The notes below the pieces were generated by a model that saw only the letters and a program-made list of their open reading frames with translations, did no database searches and was not told where the DNA came from. Below, one piece after another: positions 33,106 through 44,132 of a stretch of DNA of 64,000 nucleotides. The translations under genes and the position numbers were made by a program. This DNA is from Sciurus carolinensis (Eukaryota > Chordata > Mammalia > Rodentia > Sciuridae): positions 86,848,932 to 86,912,931 of the forward strand of contig NC_062232.1 in the NCBI RefSeq assembly GCF_902686445.1. Reading direction: 5' to 3'. Positions within the stretch are counted from its first letter, which is position 1. The number at the start of each line of letters is the position of its first letter.

Positions 33106-34670
33106 TAATTTTGAGATCATGAGTTTATACCTAGAATACCCAAGAGACTAGGCAATGGCAACAACCACCACAATAACAACAACAAAAATAGAATAAGAAA
33201 ATTCAATAAGGTAGATTACTAAAAACAAAAATTAAATAGCTTTTGTTTTTACTAGCAATGATGAGTCACATATAAGTGAAAAGCAAATCTATCTCATTTA
33301 CAATAATGATAAACCATAAAACACTTTGGAATATGCTTAACAATTATGGGAAGGGACCTATATAAAAATATTTTACTGAAGGATGTGAGATCTGATTTAA
33401 ATTATTGGAGAGTCAGAATATATTTCCGCAAATGAGAGTATGATAGAATGAAAGATTAGATCTTTTTGTATATATATAAATAATGCAAACTGAGAGAATT
33501 TAATTTTTTGAAAACTAACAACATTTTACACAGTTCATATGTGTGAATGAATATATGAGAATTGCCAAAAATATTTGAAGAAAAACACGCATATGAGGGA
33601 GCTTTTTCTACCAAATACTAGCAATTACTGAAAAATAGCATTGATTAATATAGTAAGTGTTTAGAACAAGATAATAGACTAGTATAATAAAAAAGAGAAT
33701 CAAGAAATGGGTGTAGAGGGGGAATGATGAATTATTAAAAAGTGAAATAGACGTAATTGTTAACTTGGTAAAAATAATTGGATATCTGACCCATATACGC
33801 TAAGAAAATTCCAAATGAGTTGTAAAGTTACCTACAAAAAGTGAGTTTAGGAATGACCAGTGTTAAATACCATCACTCATTTTAACAAGTTAAATTGCTA
33901 AAGGTAAGAGCTTTATACTGACTTATCTTCTCACATTATGACTGTTTTCTTAAAGGGGAAAGAAATGTTTATCAGAGAACTCAAAATACCAGAGTCAAAA
34001 TGACTAATACTTTTTGATTAAAAAAGAAAAAAAAAAAGATGTCACCAAAATGCTTAAGGCTTTTGGTCATTTTGGAAATATAATAAAAAATAATTCATGC
34101 CCTCTTTTGTAACCATAAAATTGTATTCTCGCCTTGAATGTTTAATCTTGTTAAGTGAATTTTCAGACACTTTTATCCAAAAGGAATTAACTGAAATACC
34201 CATGAAGACTTTAGTTTGGTGTTTCCTGAAACCACTACCACTGACATAACATTTAATATTTATTTGTCCTTGTTTTTATTCCTAGTTATGGCATTAAAGT
34301 GGGAAAGGGCTTCTCTACTTCCTGTAAATTATAAAATGTATTGGTTAGTATGGGAAGATATGGTACCTGATATATGTATAAATCACTGGGCTTTAAGTCT
34401 GGGTACCCCCATTCTTGTCAGCCTTCTATCATTAAAATGGATAAATAATATCCCTGGGCTTCAATTTCTCTACATATAAATTAGATGCAATAACACTTGC
34501 TTTATACACTAGACACGTGATAAAATTCATGACTAAAATTCTTATATTTGTTGCAATGACAGAAAAATTACACAAAGTCAGTAATAGAGTTAATAAGTCA
34601 TCTCAGACTCTAATTGGGAATGTAAGGCTCAGTTATTTTATGCCATATTTTTCTGTATAATTTACAAACA
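33106..34670. other. Intron segment, no recognised feature
   Basis: About 1.5 kb, very AT-rich, no exon or confident repeat. Confidence 0.5.
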
Positions 34671-34674
34671 AAAT

Positions 34675-35065
34675 TTCATCCTTTTTACATGTACAGTTTG
34701 ATTTGCTATGTTTCAAAAAATACACACCACAATCAAGATTCAGAACATTTCTATCACTCCAAGTTCCTCCATGTCTCTTTATACTTAATCCTGTCAGCAA
34801 CTGTCCTTGTTTAAAATATCATGCCTTCTATTCTTATAATTTTGCTTTCCAGAATATTATATAAATATAATTACATGCTAAATAACTTTTGTGTCTTGCA
34901 TGTTTTGCTTAGCATAATCCAATTGTGATTCATCTATATTGTGACATGTATCAATAGTTCATTACATTCTATTGCTAAGTAGTATTCCTATTATTCCACT
35001 ATATATTTGTACCACTGTTTAACTATTTGCCACTGGTTGATGGCCATTTGGGTTGTTGCCAATTA
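34675..35065 (-). mobile_element. Ancient L1M 3' fragment
   Basis: acaccacaatcaagattcag, aacatttctatcactccaag, gtgtcttgcatgttttgctt and gccatttgggttgttgccaa, in the order of an old L1 3' UTR on the - strand. Confidence 0.65.
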
Positions 35066-35860
35066 TGTTGATTTGGGGAGAAAGAAGTTTTAAGATTGAG
35101 TTTTGATTTTATATTTTCTTGATATATCAACATGATTTGTTTTTGTCTATCTTTACTGTCTTTCAATAGGTATACTAATTTTTTTCAAATTTAAAGAGTT
35201 TGCTATTAATACTTCCCAAATTGTTATAGGAACACAGGCTTAGAATAATTTCAGTATAACCTTAATGACATCTAACAGATAAAAACTCATCAAAGCAAAT
35301 TAAAACCTCTTAAGCAATGTACTTCTTCCAGTATATCTTCTACATAACCAGAAGAACGATCTTTCAGAAATACACATCTGATTTTAGGATATTGCTATTT
35401 AATGAACTCCTGTGAGTCTCTAAAACCATTTAGATGACAGCTCCTTTCTATCAAGTGTTTACAGGACCTGACATTGTGTCAACTATCATCTTCTATTCTG
35501 AGCTTAATCAACAGCCCTTTGAGATAAGCTTTACAGTGGCAGAGGTACTAGGATTCTAGGATTTGAACACTGAAAGTGGGCAATTATCTTAGGATTGGAA
35601 TAGGACTTTTCATGTCTGGATATAGTCATTCCCAAGAGAGAAAAAGTATTTGTAATTTTGTTTTGTTTTCATGCTTTTTCACTTCTGGGTATGTCTTTCT
35701 ACACATGTTATTTTCTCTGTCTGATATGTCCTACTTGCCTATCTTTTATATATTAATAAAACTCAGTTCAAATGTTCATCATGACTACTTAAACAACATT
35801 CTTTGCTCACACTGAGGCTGCTGTAATAAATGAATCATCCAGCATTAGAATTCAAATATT
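35066..35860. other. Intron segment, no recognised feature
   Basis: Nothing supported; chance frames only. Confidence 0.45.
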
Positions 35861-35869
35861 TCTTTTGTT

Positions 35870-36665
35870 CTTTCTCTTCTAATTCTACTTTTCTCATTCC
35901 TATCATCATTAACCTTTTTGTATTTGTCCCCAAATTTTTTGATATTTTGTCCTATTCTTTTTCCTTCTTATTTCCTTCTTCTCTTTAAAAAGTTTCTATT
36001 GACATTATCTTCAAACTCACTGACTTTCCATAGTTGCCCTATTAATAAACCAATAAGAGGCATTTTTATTTCTTTTCCAATGTTTTGATATCTATCATTT
36101 AATTTTGATAATTTCTAAAAGTTTCCATTTCTCTGTTTATATTACTTATATGTTCTTACATGTAGTCCATGTTTTCCTTCAGTGTCAACTTTAAACCCAT
36201 ATTACTAAACAAGAGTCTTATGAATATGTTGGCAAGGTATAGGGCAAGGGGAAGTGTATTATAGTTATATGATTCAGTCTCAGCCTTTACCCTGACTTGT
36301 CTCTGGGCTACTACCTCCACAACTACTTGTTATGTTTATTCTCACCCTTTACTAATTGGACAGGAAGTTTAGGAGAGCTGGAGCTGGCTATTTTTCTTCC
36401 TCCAATTTAAAGGCTAGGTAGGGTTGGTGTTCACACCAGTTGCTGGCAGCAGCAAGGCAGTTCTGTTCCCAATGAGCTATGAGTGTCTGTATTTTCCTCT
36501 TCCGCTAATTTTAAAGGGGTTGTAGTTTTCCATATAACATAAGTCATTTGATGGTTTTGAGAAGGTTTGTTTATTTTCAGTTTGTTCCACATTTTTTATA
36601 ACAGTGAAAATGGTGGTGATGCCTTCTAGACCACTTACATGTCAAACTGATCCCAGCATAGAATT
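35870..36665 (-). mobile_element. Ancient L1M/HAL1-type fragment (ORF1/5' region)
   Basis: aaaagtttctattgacatta, caaactcactgactttccat, aaaagtttccatttctctgt and gtagtccatgttttccttca follow the reverse complement of the coiled-coil/upstream region of an old L1 or HAL1. It ends with agaccacttacatgtcaaac. Confidence 0.5.
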
Positions 36666-36807
36666 ATAACTTTGGGTTAAAGTATTGCATCTAGACTCCT
36701 GTAGAAATATGAGTCACATTAACTCCTTATGATAATTCATATGCCATAATAGATGTTTGTATAATCTGGAAACTCACTACCAGGGGATGAAGAATAATAG
36801 AATAATG

Positions 36808-36975
36808 TTTAATATTTCTTGAGTGATTTTAGCATGTGATACCATATAGTACAGTGCATTTACATATATTACCTCATTTATTCCTTATAATCACCTCAGT
36901 TGGTAAAGAGTATCATTACCTCTTTGCTATAGATGAAGCAACTGAGTCTTACATTGATTAATAGCATGTCCAATA
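36808..36975 (-). repeat. MIR
   Basis: catttacatatattacctca, tttattccttataatcacct, atcattacctctttgct and gatgaagcaactgagtctta, MIR reverse complement. Confidence 0.7.
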
Positions 36976-37039
36976 ACATAGAACTTGGAGTTCTGATCCA
37001 AGTGCTTGAGTCTAGACTTTATAAATTCAATGACTGTGG

Positions 37040-37458
37040 GCTATGTTTATACTTTGGATCTGGGTTGTACTCCAACAGCTCACATATTGAAAGTATACTT
37101 CCCAACGCAGCAAGGTTCAGAAGTGGGGTTTCTAGGTAGTGTTTGGATCATGAGAGCACTGACTATCTCAGTGGATTGGCTGGCTGGATAGCTGGATGAA
37201 CTATTGGGAGGTGGGACCAAGTTGGAGAAAGTAGATCACTGGGGATATGCCCAGGCCCTTCCTCTCTTTCTCTCTTCTTCCCAGCCATCATGAACTGAGC
37301 AGTTTTTATCTGCCTTGTCCTGACACCATGATGTTTCTGCCTTAGAACAAGATAAACATGGACAAAACTTCTGAAATGTTGAGCCAAAATAAATTTTCTT
37401 CCTTTAAGTTGTGTCAGGTATTTTGGTCACGGCAATGAGAAACTGACTAATACTGCTC
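37040..37458 (+). mobile_element. Solo LTR, ERVL-MaLR type
   Basis: Contains tattgggaggtgggacca, ttctctcttcttcccagcca, ccatgatgtttctgcctta, gagccaaaataaattttctt (polyadenylation signal) and cacggcaatgagaaactgac, ending tgactaatac. This is the layout of a MaLR LTR. It is non-coding and has no internal retroviral genes. Confidence 0.7.
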
Positions 37459-37577
37459 CCAATATCAACATTAAGGCTGTAAAGAGAGAGAGTTGGAGAA
37501 ATACAGTTTGGGAGAGGAAGGACTCCTTGAAGTGGGTTATCCCAGATAACTGAATTAGAGATAGGGCTGAAAAGGGC

Positions 37578-38020
37578 AAGTGTATTAGTCAGCTTTGCTT
37601 TGATGTCAACAAGCAAATACCTGTCAAGAACAACTTTAAGAGGAGGGAAAGTTCATTTGGGCTCATAGTTTCAGAGTTTTAGCCAATGGTTAGCCAAGTT
37701 CATCACTGTGGATGCAAGGGGAGGCAGAATATTATGGAAAAAGCATGGTAGAGGAGTACTGCTCACCTCATGGTGGCTGGAAAGCAGAGAGAACAAGGGG
37801 AAGGGCCTACAGGGAAGATGGAACCTTTCAGGGCACATCTCCTGAAATGACCTACCTCCTTCAACCACACTTTAACTGCTTACAGTTTATCACCAAATAG
37901 ATCTATTCAAATTAGAATGGAATGATGAGATTACAGCTGTCTTCATCTAATCATTTCACTTCTGAATATTCCTGAATTGACACAAGAAATTTAGGAACAC
38001 GCTCATATCCAAACCTTAAC
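37578..38020 (-). mobile_element. Solo LTR, ERVL-MaLR type, inverted partner
   Basis: Begins gtgtattagtcagctttgct, then agaacaactttaagaggagg, ttgggctcatagtttcagag and gctcacctcatggtggctgg, ending near cgctcatatccaaacctta. It is related to 37040-37458 but in reverse orientation, so the 3' ends face each other about 120 bp apart. Confidence 0.7.
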
Positions 38021-39500
38021 AGCAAGGTTAATACCTAGTTTACAATTGTGCTTTTAACTATGTCTTCCATATTCAACTTGTAGAAAATTTGGTTCCATAA
38101 AGTTTGTTAAACATACATGAGTACCTCAAGGGATAGGAACAGACTCCAGAGGAAAGGACAGAAATTTTTCTGAAATCTTGGGTATTGGTAATAAAACAAA
38201 AGTGCTTTAAGATGAGAAATTGATTGGCTTGTGATTGTGCAGCTGCATTGTGGCATTCAGAATCAGAAGAAGTATTTAAATTAATCTTTTTGATATACTT
38301 GCCATGAGGAATGTGTTGTGTGTTGTGAATGGCACTAAAGTAACCACAACTACGTCATATGAATTAAAAAGCACCTGTGGGCATGAGGAAGGCATTTCAT
38401 AAGTAAAATTGTGACTACAGTGGTTAATATTTCAAGGTGGAAACTCCAATATTCAAATATGTCTGGCAACATTTCACTTCAATGGTCTTGGTCAACAAAT
38501 GTCTTTGTTGTGTATTTGGGGTGCTTAAGTCAGCAACTACTGTCATGGGATATCTGCCACCCAAAGAAGGAGGGAGGGAAATAACTTGGTCTCTACATAC
38601 TACCATTAAGTTGACTAAGCAAGGATTTTTATGACACACTGTTGTGTGAATGGACCTCCAGGGTACAAAATGAAGTTGTTTGTTGAACTTAGGCTACTCC
38701 AGGAAGATTGGTCCTCAATATTCAAGTTGATAAAATTTATTTTAACAATCTCAGGGGGCAATGAATAGTAGAGAATTTGTATACTGAGGCCAATGTTATG
38801 CACTTGCACACAGTTGAGCCTTTGACAGATTGTCCTGGTCGCAGACAAACAACCATGTTGAGACTTGACCTATTTGCTTCAAACTTCTTTGCCTAACAGG
38901 CTGTCAGAATTAATCTCAACAGGTATGGGGCAATAAGGTATGGTGACATTGTTTTTTTTTTCCAGTAGTAAGATAAGAGTCAGGAGAGAAGCAGTGATAA
39001 CATTAAACTTAGCAGCCAGTAGCTTAGGGAACAAACATTGCAAATAATGAGTTTAAAGGCCTGGAAAACTTCTGAGATTCTACATAGACATCTAGACCTT
39101 AGTTGAATGGCCAAAAAAGTAACTTTGTGAAGGGTGGATGGGGGTGAGTAGCAGGATGATCATCTACATGGGAAAGATACTTTAAAGGTTCTTCTGATCA
39201 AAATACAGTTCCTGATACTACCTGTTAGGTTTAGGGTTAGACTGGGCTCTTATGATCTATGTTTTCAGTGCATTAAAGTATTATCTTACTGGTGATATTT
39301 AAACAATTTAGTGAAGATTTATTTTTATATGATTAGCCCATTAGCACTGATTTTTACCAACAACAGCCAGAGGTTCTGGAGAGACATGATCCAGGAATGG
39401 GAAGGTTTAGAAATGAAAACATTTTCTGTGCTGGATGACTGCTATATAGTACTGCCCAACAAGAATACAATGAATAAATCCTGCAAGCCCTTGGGTTCTG
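38021..39500. other. Intron segment, no recognised feature
   Basis: About 1.5 kb of moderate complexity. No exon signals or confident repeat. Confidence 0.45.
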
Positions 39501-39509
39501 GTGGCTCAG

Positions 39510-39640
39510 ATGGTAATTAGTATTATCACCATATTGCAGAGTAGGAAATTGAGACCTAAGGAAGTTAAGCAAATTTTCCCATGATCACAGAACCTTGGTG
39601 AACTCTGGATTTTAACCTAGAGCTATCTCAACCTAAAGGC
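39510..39640 (-). repeat. MIR fragment
   Basis: tattatcaccatattgcaga, gtaggaaattgagacctaag, gaagttaagcaaatttt and gattttaacctagagct, MIR reverse complement. Confidence 0.65.
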
Positions 39641-41896
39641 CATTTTCTTCTTCATCTTTACGACATTGTATTCAGAGGGATGGCAGTAACCTGAACTTGG
39701 TATATTCTTATGCTGCACTTTTCAGGAAAAAAATGAGAACAAAACAAAACCTACTTCTACTGGATATAAATAATCCTTTATAAGACTGCATGTGGCAACT
39801 TGGAAAGTTGCCACTTTGGACTTTCTAGATCTGTCTTGAAGAACATATAATATTCCAGGCAATTCTTCATCAAGAGATATTTTCTAATGTTTATACATTC
39901 TTTACTTCCTGGGAGAAAATCAAAACAGTGAGCAGGGAAAATGAAAATGGTTAGAACTAATTGGATATGGACTTTGCTACCAAATGACATGAGAAAACAA
40001 TAACATTTATCTTTGAATAAAATGAGTGTGTGGGCTCATTTGCCTACCCCCAGCTCAGTTTTCATTCTCCTTTCCTCTCAAAATGCCCAGAGGGACCATA
40101 TTTTTGTTTAATGACCTTCAGAATGATTCTTTAGAAATCTGAGGCTATCAGAGTTGGAAGCAATGCGAAAATAATTGTGGATTATTATTGTATGACGACA
40201 GTAGCAGCTGGGCTGTTTTTTTTCCCTCTCTGTTCAGACTTTCTTCTTCATTTTCCCAGAAACCTTATATCCCAAGGTTTAACTCAGAAGTAAATCTCAT
40301 ATAGGTGATAAACCTTGCCAGACATGGTATGTAATATAATTTCAGACAGACCCTTAACTGTTCTTCCAAAAAGCCCTAGGGAGTAAATCAATCTTATATC
40401 TAGATGTTCTCTATAATATTACTTTTATTTATTCTTTGAAAATATGTGTGGGTAGTTGTACTGAACATAAAGCAAGTTCATCTCTTAAATATTATACCTG
40501 TGAACTTAAGTGCTGGTTTTTGTGTTTTCTTGTCAAAACTCCTGCAAACAGAAGAAAAATTGTTATGGTGAAAAACTAATAAATGAGTATTCACTCCCTC
40601 AAATCATTTACACAGGCACTCACATCTGAATCTAGAGAGTCAACATACATTCTAACTTTCTGTGAATGTTTAGGATGTATTGAGGAGGGTGAGGAGAACA
40701 GGAGAAGATGTAGATACTGTATATGCTTTAATGGGGAAAGTGAAAAGAGCTTTTTACTATTGTCCACTTACTCTTCCTCACAATAAATTTCTTGCCTCCA
40801 TTGAGAGAATCAATGTAGATGATAAACTATTTTTGCCTTGATTATGCAACACTCCCTCACAGCCTCCACTGATGTTTGAACAGTATTTGGTTACCACTTT
40901 AATTGAAAATTTGTGGTAAATAATAGACAGACTGGAACAATATGTCAAAGTTGTCTGAAATTGTCCCCAAAGACAATGCCACTTGGTCAAATATTCTTGA
41001 ATATTCTTATGTAATTTGTTATTGTTTGTCAATCTCTGGAAAAGTGTCACTGTCTGCAAAAGTGTTATGCATTCCTTTATAAGGAAATCCAGTCCCAGTA
41101 GAAGGACTTGCTCACATTCCCATCAGAAGAGTAAAACAAATTGACTTCAAAACTCAAACCTTACTCTCTGTTCACTGAACATACAAAGTAAGTGGATGAT
41201 TTCTTTAAGTTGTTACTATAACAAAGCACATTCTCATTTTCCCTACTTGTGTTTCTAGATAATTCCTTCAAACCAATTTTTTTAGACCCTTTCCCCCAGT
41301 CCCCAAAATAGATCTCTTGACCACAAGGAGGGAGTCTCTGGAGTATTTGTATTATTAGTCTTTTACAATAAGGAGGAATTAATGAAAGAATTATAAACTT
41401 CCTTGCCATAGCAAAAACATTTTATGAAAGCTTAATAATGCTTAAGACTCCCCTGGAATAAGCTAAATGGCTAAGTGAACCATATCCTCTTAGAACTTTT
41501 AAGAAATACCCATGTCAAATATAAAAAAATACAACAACAACAAAAACCAACCAACCAAACAAAAAACACAGGGCATTATATATTTAGCAACTTTTAAGGT
41601 TCTATTCTACATCTCTTACATTTAGGGAACATGTATGCTTTTCTAGTTTTGCACTATACTTCAAAAATCTTCTGGCTCTTGATGTCAGATCTTTCTTAAT
41701 GTAATGGTGATAATATTTGAATGAGATAAAATAAAATACATTTGTGATATTGCTTGGTCATTGACTTAACTCCTTAGCTCCTATTTTGAAACTAAAGAGA
41801 AGAATACAAAAAAAGTGAAAGTAGTAACTTGTCAGTATGATGACATAATGATGTGAATATTTATTTTTCATTTATTTACAAATATTTTCTTTTTAG
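39641..41896. other. Intron segment up to the second exon
   Basis: About 2.2 kb without a recognised repeat, ending in the acceptor tacaaatattttctttttag. Confidence 0.5.
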
Positions 41897-42050
41897 GAAT
41901 GCAAGCCAAAAATGTGGAGAAGTATAATAATACAGAAGGGAAATGCCCTTCTAATCCAGGAAGTTCAAGAAGAGGATGGAGGAAATTACACATGTGAACT
42001 TAAGTATGAAGGAAAACTTGTAAGACGAACAACTGAATTGAAAGTTACAG
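41897..42050 (+). CDS. IL1RAPL2: IL1RAPL2 internal coding exon (end of first Ig-like domain)
   Basis: A 154-bp exon between ttttctttttag and ACAG|gtagga. It begins in frame with the previous exon (phase 0) and gives 51 codons plus one base (G, first base of the next codon): [20 protein letters not shown], then [20 protein letters not shown] and [11 protein letters not shown]. The D-x-G-x-Y-x-C motif (DGGNYTC) is the F-strand signature of an Ig domain and closes the first Ig-like domain whose C-strand Trp lies in the preceding exon. NYT is an N-glycosylation sequon. It matches IL1RAPL2 as I recall it; IL1RAPL1 has clearly different residues here (for example around [18 protein letters not shown]). 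No stop or splice defect is visible. Confidence 0.96.
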
Positions 42051-42251
42051 GTAGGAACTGGTTCTACCGAATTATAGCAAATTAAATTTTAAGTGTAATT
42101 TTGTTTGGGAAGAAATAGTTTTATTCAAGGAGGCAAATTTCTGTGAACTTCGAATTGGTTGCAAATCAATCAGTTGGAAAGCATATCATTAATGAATTTC
42201 ACTGAAAATGCTATATGCAGAATATGAAAAATTAATTTAGGAATCAAGAAC

Positions 42252-42255
<4 letters not shown>

Positions 42256-42284
<29 letters not shown>
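42256..42284. repeat. (TA)n microsatellite
   Basis: Uninterrupted ta dinucleotides, about 28 bp, just 200 bp downstream of the exon donor. Confidence 0.9.
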
Positions 42285-42287
<3 letters not shown>

Positions 42288-42379
42288 CTTGTAGTAGTTT
42301 TATATAATATTTTAGACCAACTGTGTTTTTCACTCTGACCTATCACATGATGTCGAGTGTGTAGCACTCTTCTTGTGGC

Positions 42380-42463
42380 ATCATGTCAGCAATCAAAATA
42401 TTTTGGAGTTTGGCACACTTAGAATTTAGGATTTCAGACTGGGGATGTTCAATCTGTATCATG
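42380..42463 (+). mobile_element. Tigger/MER46-like MITE fragment
   Basis: aaaatattttggagtttggc, aatttaggatttcagactgg and ggatgttcaatctgtat, one terminal half related to the element at 31138-31462. Confidence 0.55.
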
Positions 42464-42734
42464 TAAATACTTTAAATATATAATAATTTCATTTATATGT
42501 AGAATCTGGAAAAAGTTAAAAATATAGTTTATTTAAATTTTTGATCCCCAAGATTCAATTTTTTTTGTCCTTTCCAAAACTTTATAATGAGTGTACACAC
42601 ATTTTGTCCACTTTTTATCATAATAAATGACAGTTTTACTTTAATTTGAATTTGGAGAGCACCTTCTGTGCAAGTTTAAATAGTTCTTTGGATTAAAATT
42701 GCATATTCTTTCCCCCATGGACTTTTTTAAATTA

Positions 42735-43245
42735 ATTTTTATTGATTCTTTTCTTATTGAATTCTTATTGAATTCATTCTGATATAATCTGGCAAACATG
42801 GAAAGTATTTAATTCTATTTGGGACACATTCTTATGGATATACATGATGGTGGGATTCACTATGATGTATTCATATATGCACATAGGAAAATAATTTTGG
42901 ATTCATTCCACTGTCTTTCCTTTTCCTATTCCTCCTCCCTTCCCTTCATTCCCCTTTGTCTAATCTACTGATTATCAATTCTTCCCCCCCACGCCTTATT
43001 GTGGGTTAGCTTCCACATATCAGAAAAACATTCAACCTTTTCTTTGGGGGGACTAGCTTATTTCACTTAGCATGATAGTCTCCAGGTCCATCCATTTACT
43101 TGCAAATGTCATAAAGTCATCCTTTTCATAGCTGAGTAATACTCTGTGTATACACACATTTGTATACCACATTGTATATGTATACCACATTTTTTTTTAT
43201 CCACTCATCTGTTAAAGGGTAACTAGGTTAGTTCCATCCTCATGG
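42735..43245 (-). mobile_element. 5'-truncated rodent L1
   Basis: 3' UTR (gatggtgggattcactatga, C/T-rich 42915-42960) followed by ORF2 C-terminal reverse complement: gcttatttcacttagcatga, aggtccatccatttacttgc and ttatccactcatctgttaaa. Confidence 0.8.
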
Positions 43246-43772
43246 GCTTTTAAATTAACTACCATATTAGGCCAATCCCAAATAACAAATATCTGCTTTT
43301 GATTAGTTTCTGTTTTCCAACATGAACTAGAATTCCAGGATTCATTCATGGTAGAATATTTAATCATGGGCAGTTATATATCATTAATAAGTGACTTGAC
43401 CATGCACAAAGGCTTGTGACATTGTCACTTTGACCATAGTCACCAGTATTTAACAGATGCTTTGGAGTCACTTTCATTTGGCAATCATTTACTACATTTT
43501 GTAATATTGTAGTATTTGGTTTGTGTTTAAATTGAACCATAATAGATTAAACACAAAACCTCCTTTATACTCTGTTCTAATAGAATATGGTAGCAACAAT
43601 TTGCATCTTTATTTTCATTTTAGAAACTGGAAAGGCTAAGCTATAGCCACTTTTGTATATTTTATGTTATTGATTTATTTGCTGTAAACTTTTAGTATAA
43701 TTGAACTATTGGATTAAAATTTCATCTGGATACCTTACAGAGGTTCACCCACAATATGTTTTAGATTGTTAG

Positions 43773-43937
43773 TGGGTACCAGGGTTTTAGCCCAGGGGCT
43801 CTCTACTACTGAGCTACATTGCCAACTATTTTCATTTTTATAAAATTTTAAGACAGGGTCTTGCTAATTTGCCCAGAAGGACCTACTTCAGCCTCTTGAG
43901 TTGCTGGGATGACAGGCATCTGTCATTGTGCCCAGAA
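43773..43937 (-). mobile_element. B1-dID SINE, decayed
   Basis: gggtaccagggttttagccc, ctactactgagctacattgc, agacagggtcttgctaattt and ttgctgggatgacaggcatc. Confidence 0.85.
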
Positions 43938-44132
43938 GGTTCACAAAATTTAATGTACATCAGAATCATGTGGAATGACCCAGGTAGGATGAGGAGAAAA
44001 ATCTTCAAATATAGATTCCCATGTCCCTTTCCTAGATTCTTGTTTAGTACATCAGTAAGACAAGGAATTTACTTTTTTCCAGGCATTTGGGTATATGCCT
44101 TCCAAGGGTCATTTTTTGAGAAACACTAAAAA
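43938..44132 (+). mobile_element. MER5-type hAT-Charlie MITE
   Basis: tgtacatcagaatcatgtgg, tagattcccatgtccctttc, aggcatttgggtatatgcct and tttttgagaaacac follow the MER5A/B layout. Its left end abuts the B1-dID SINE. Confidence 0.7.

Larger units (their letters stand above)
20880..41896 (+). other. IL1RAPL2: IL1RAPL2 intron between the two exons
   Basis: A 21-kb phase-0 intron from gtaatt at 20880 to the acceptor ttttctttttag at 41896. It is filled with transposable elements listed separately; I see no additional exon with IL1RAPL2-like sequence. Confidence 0.9.
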
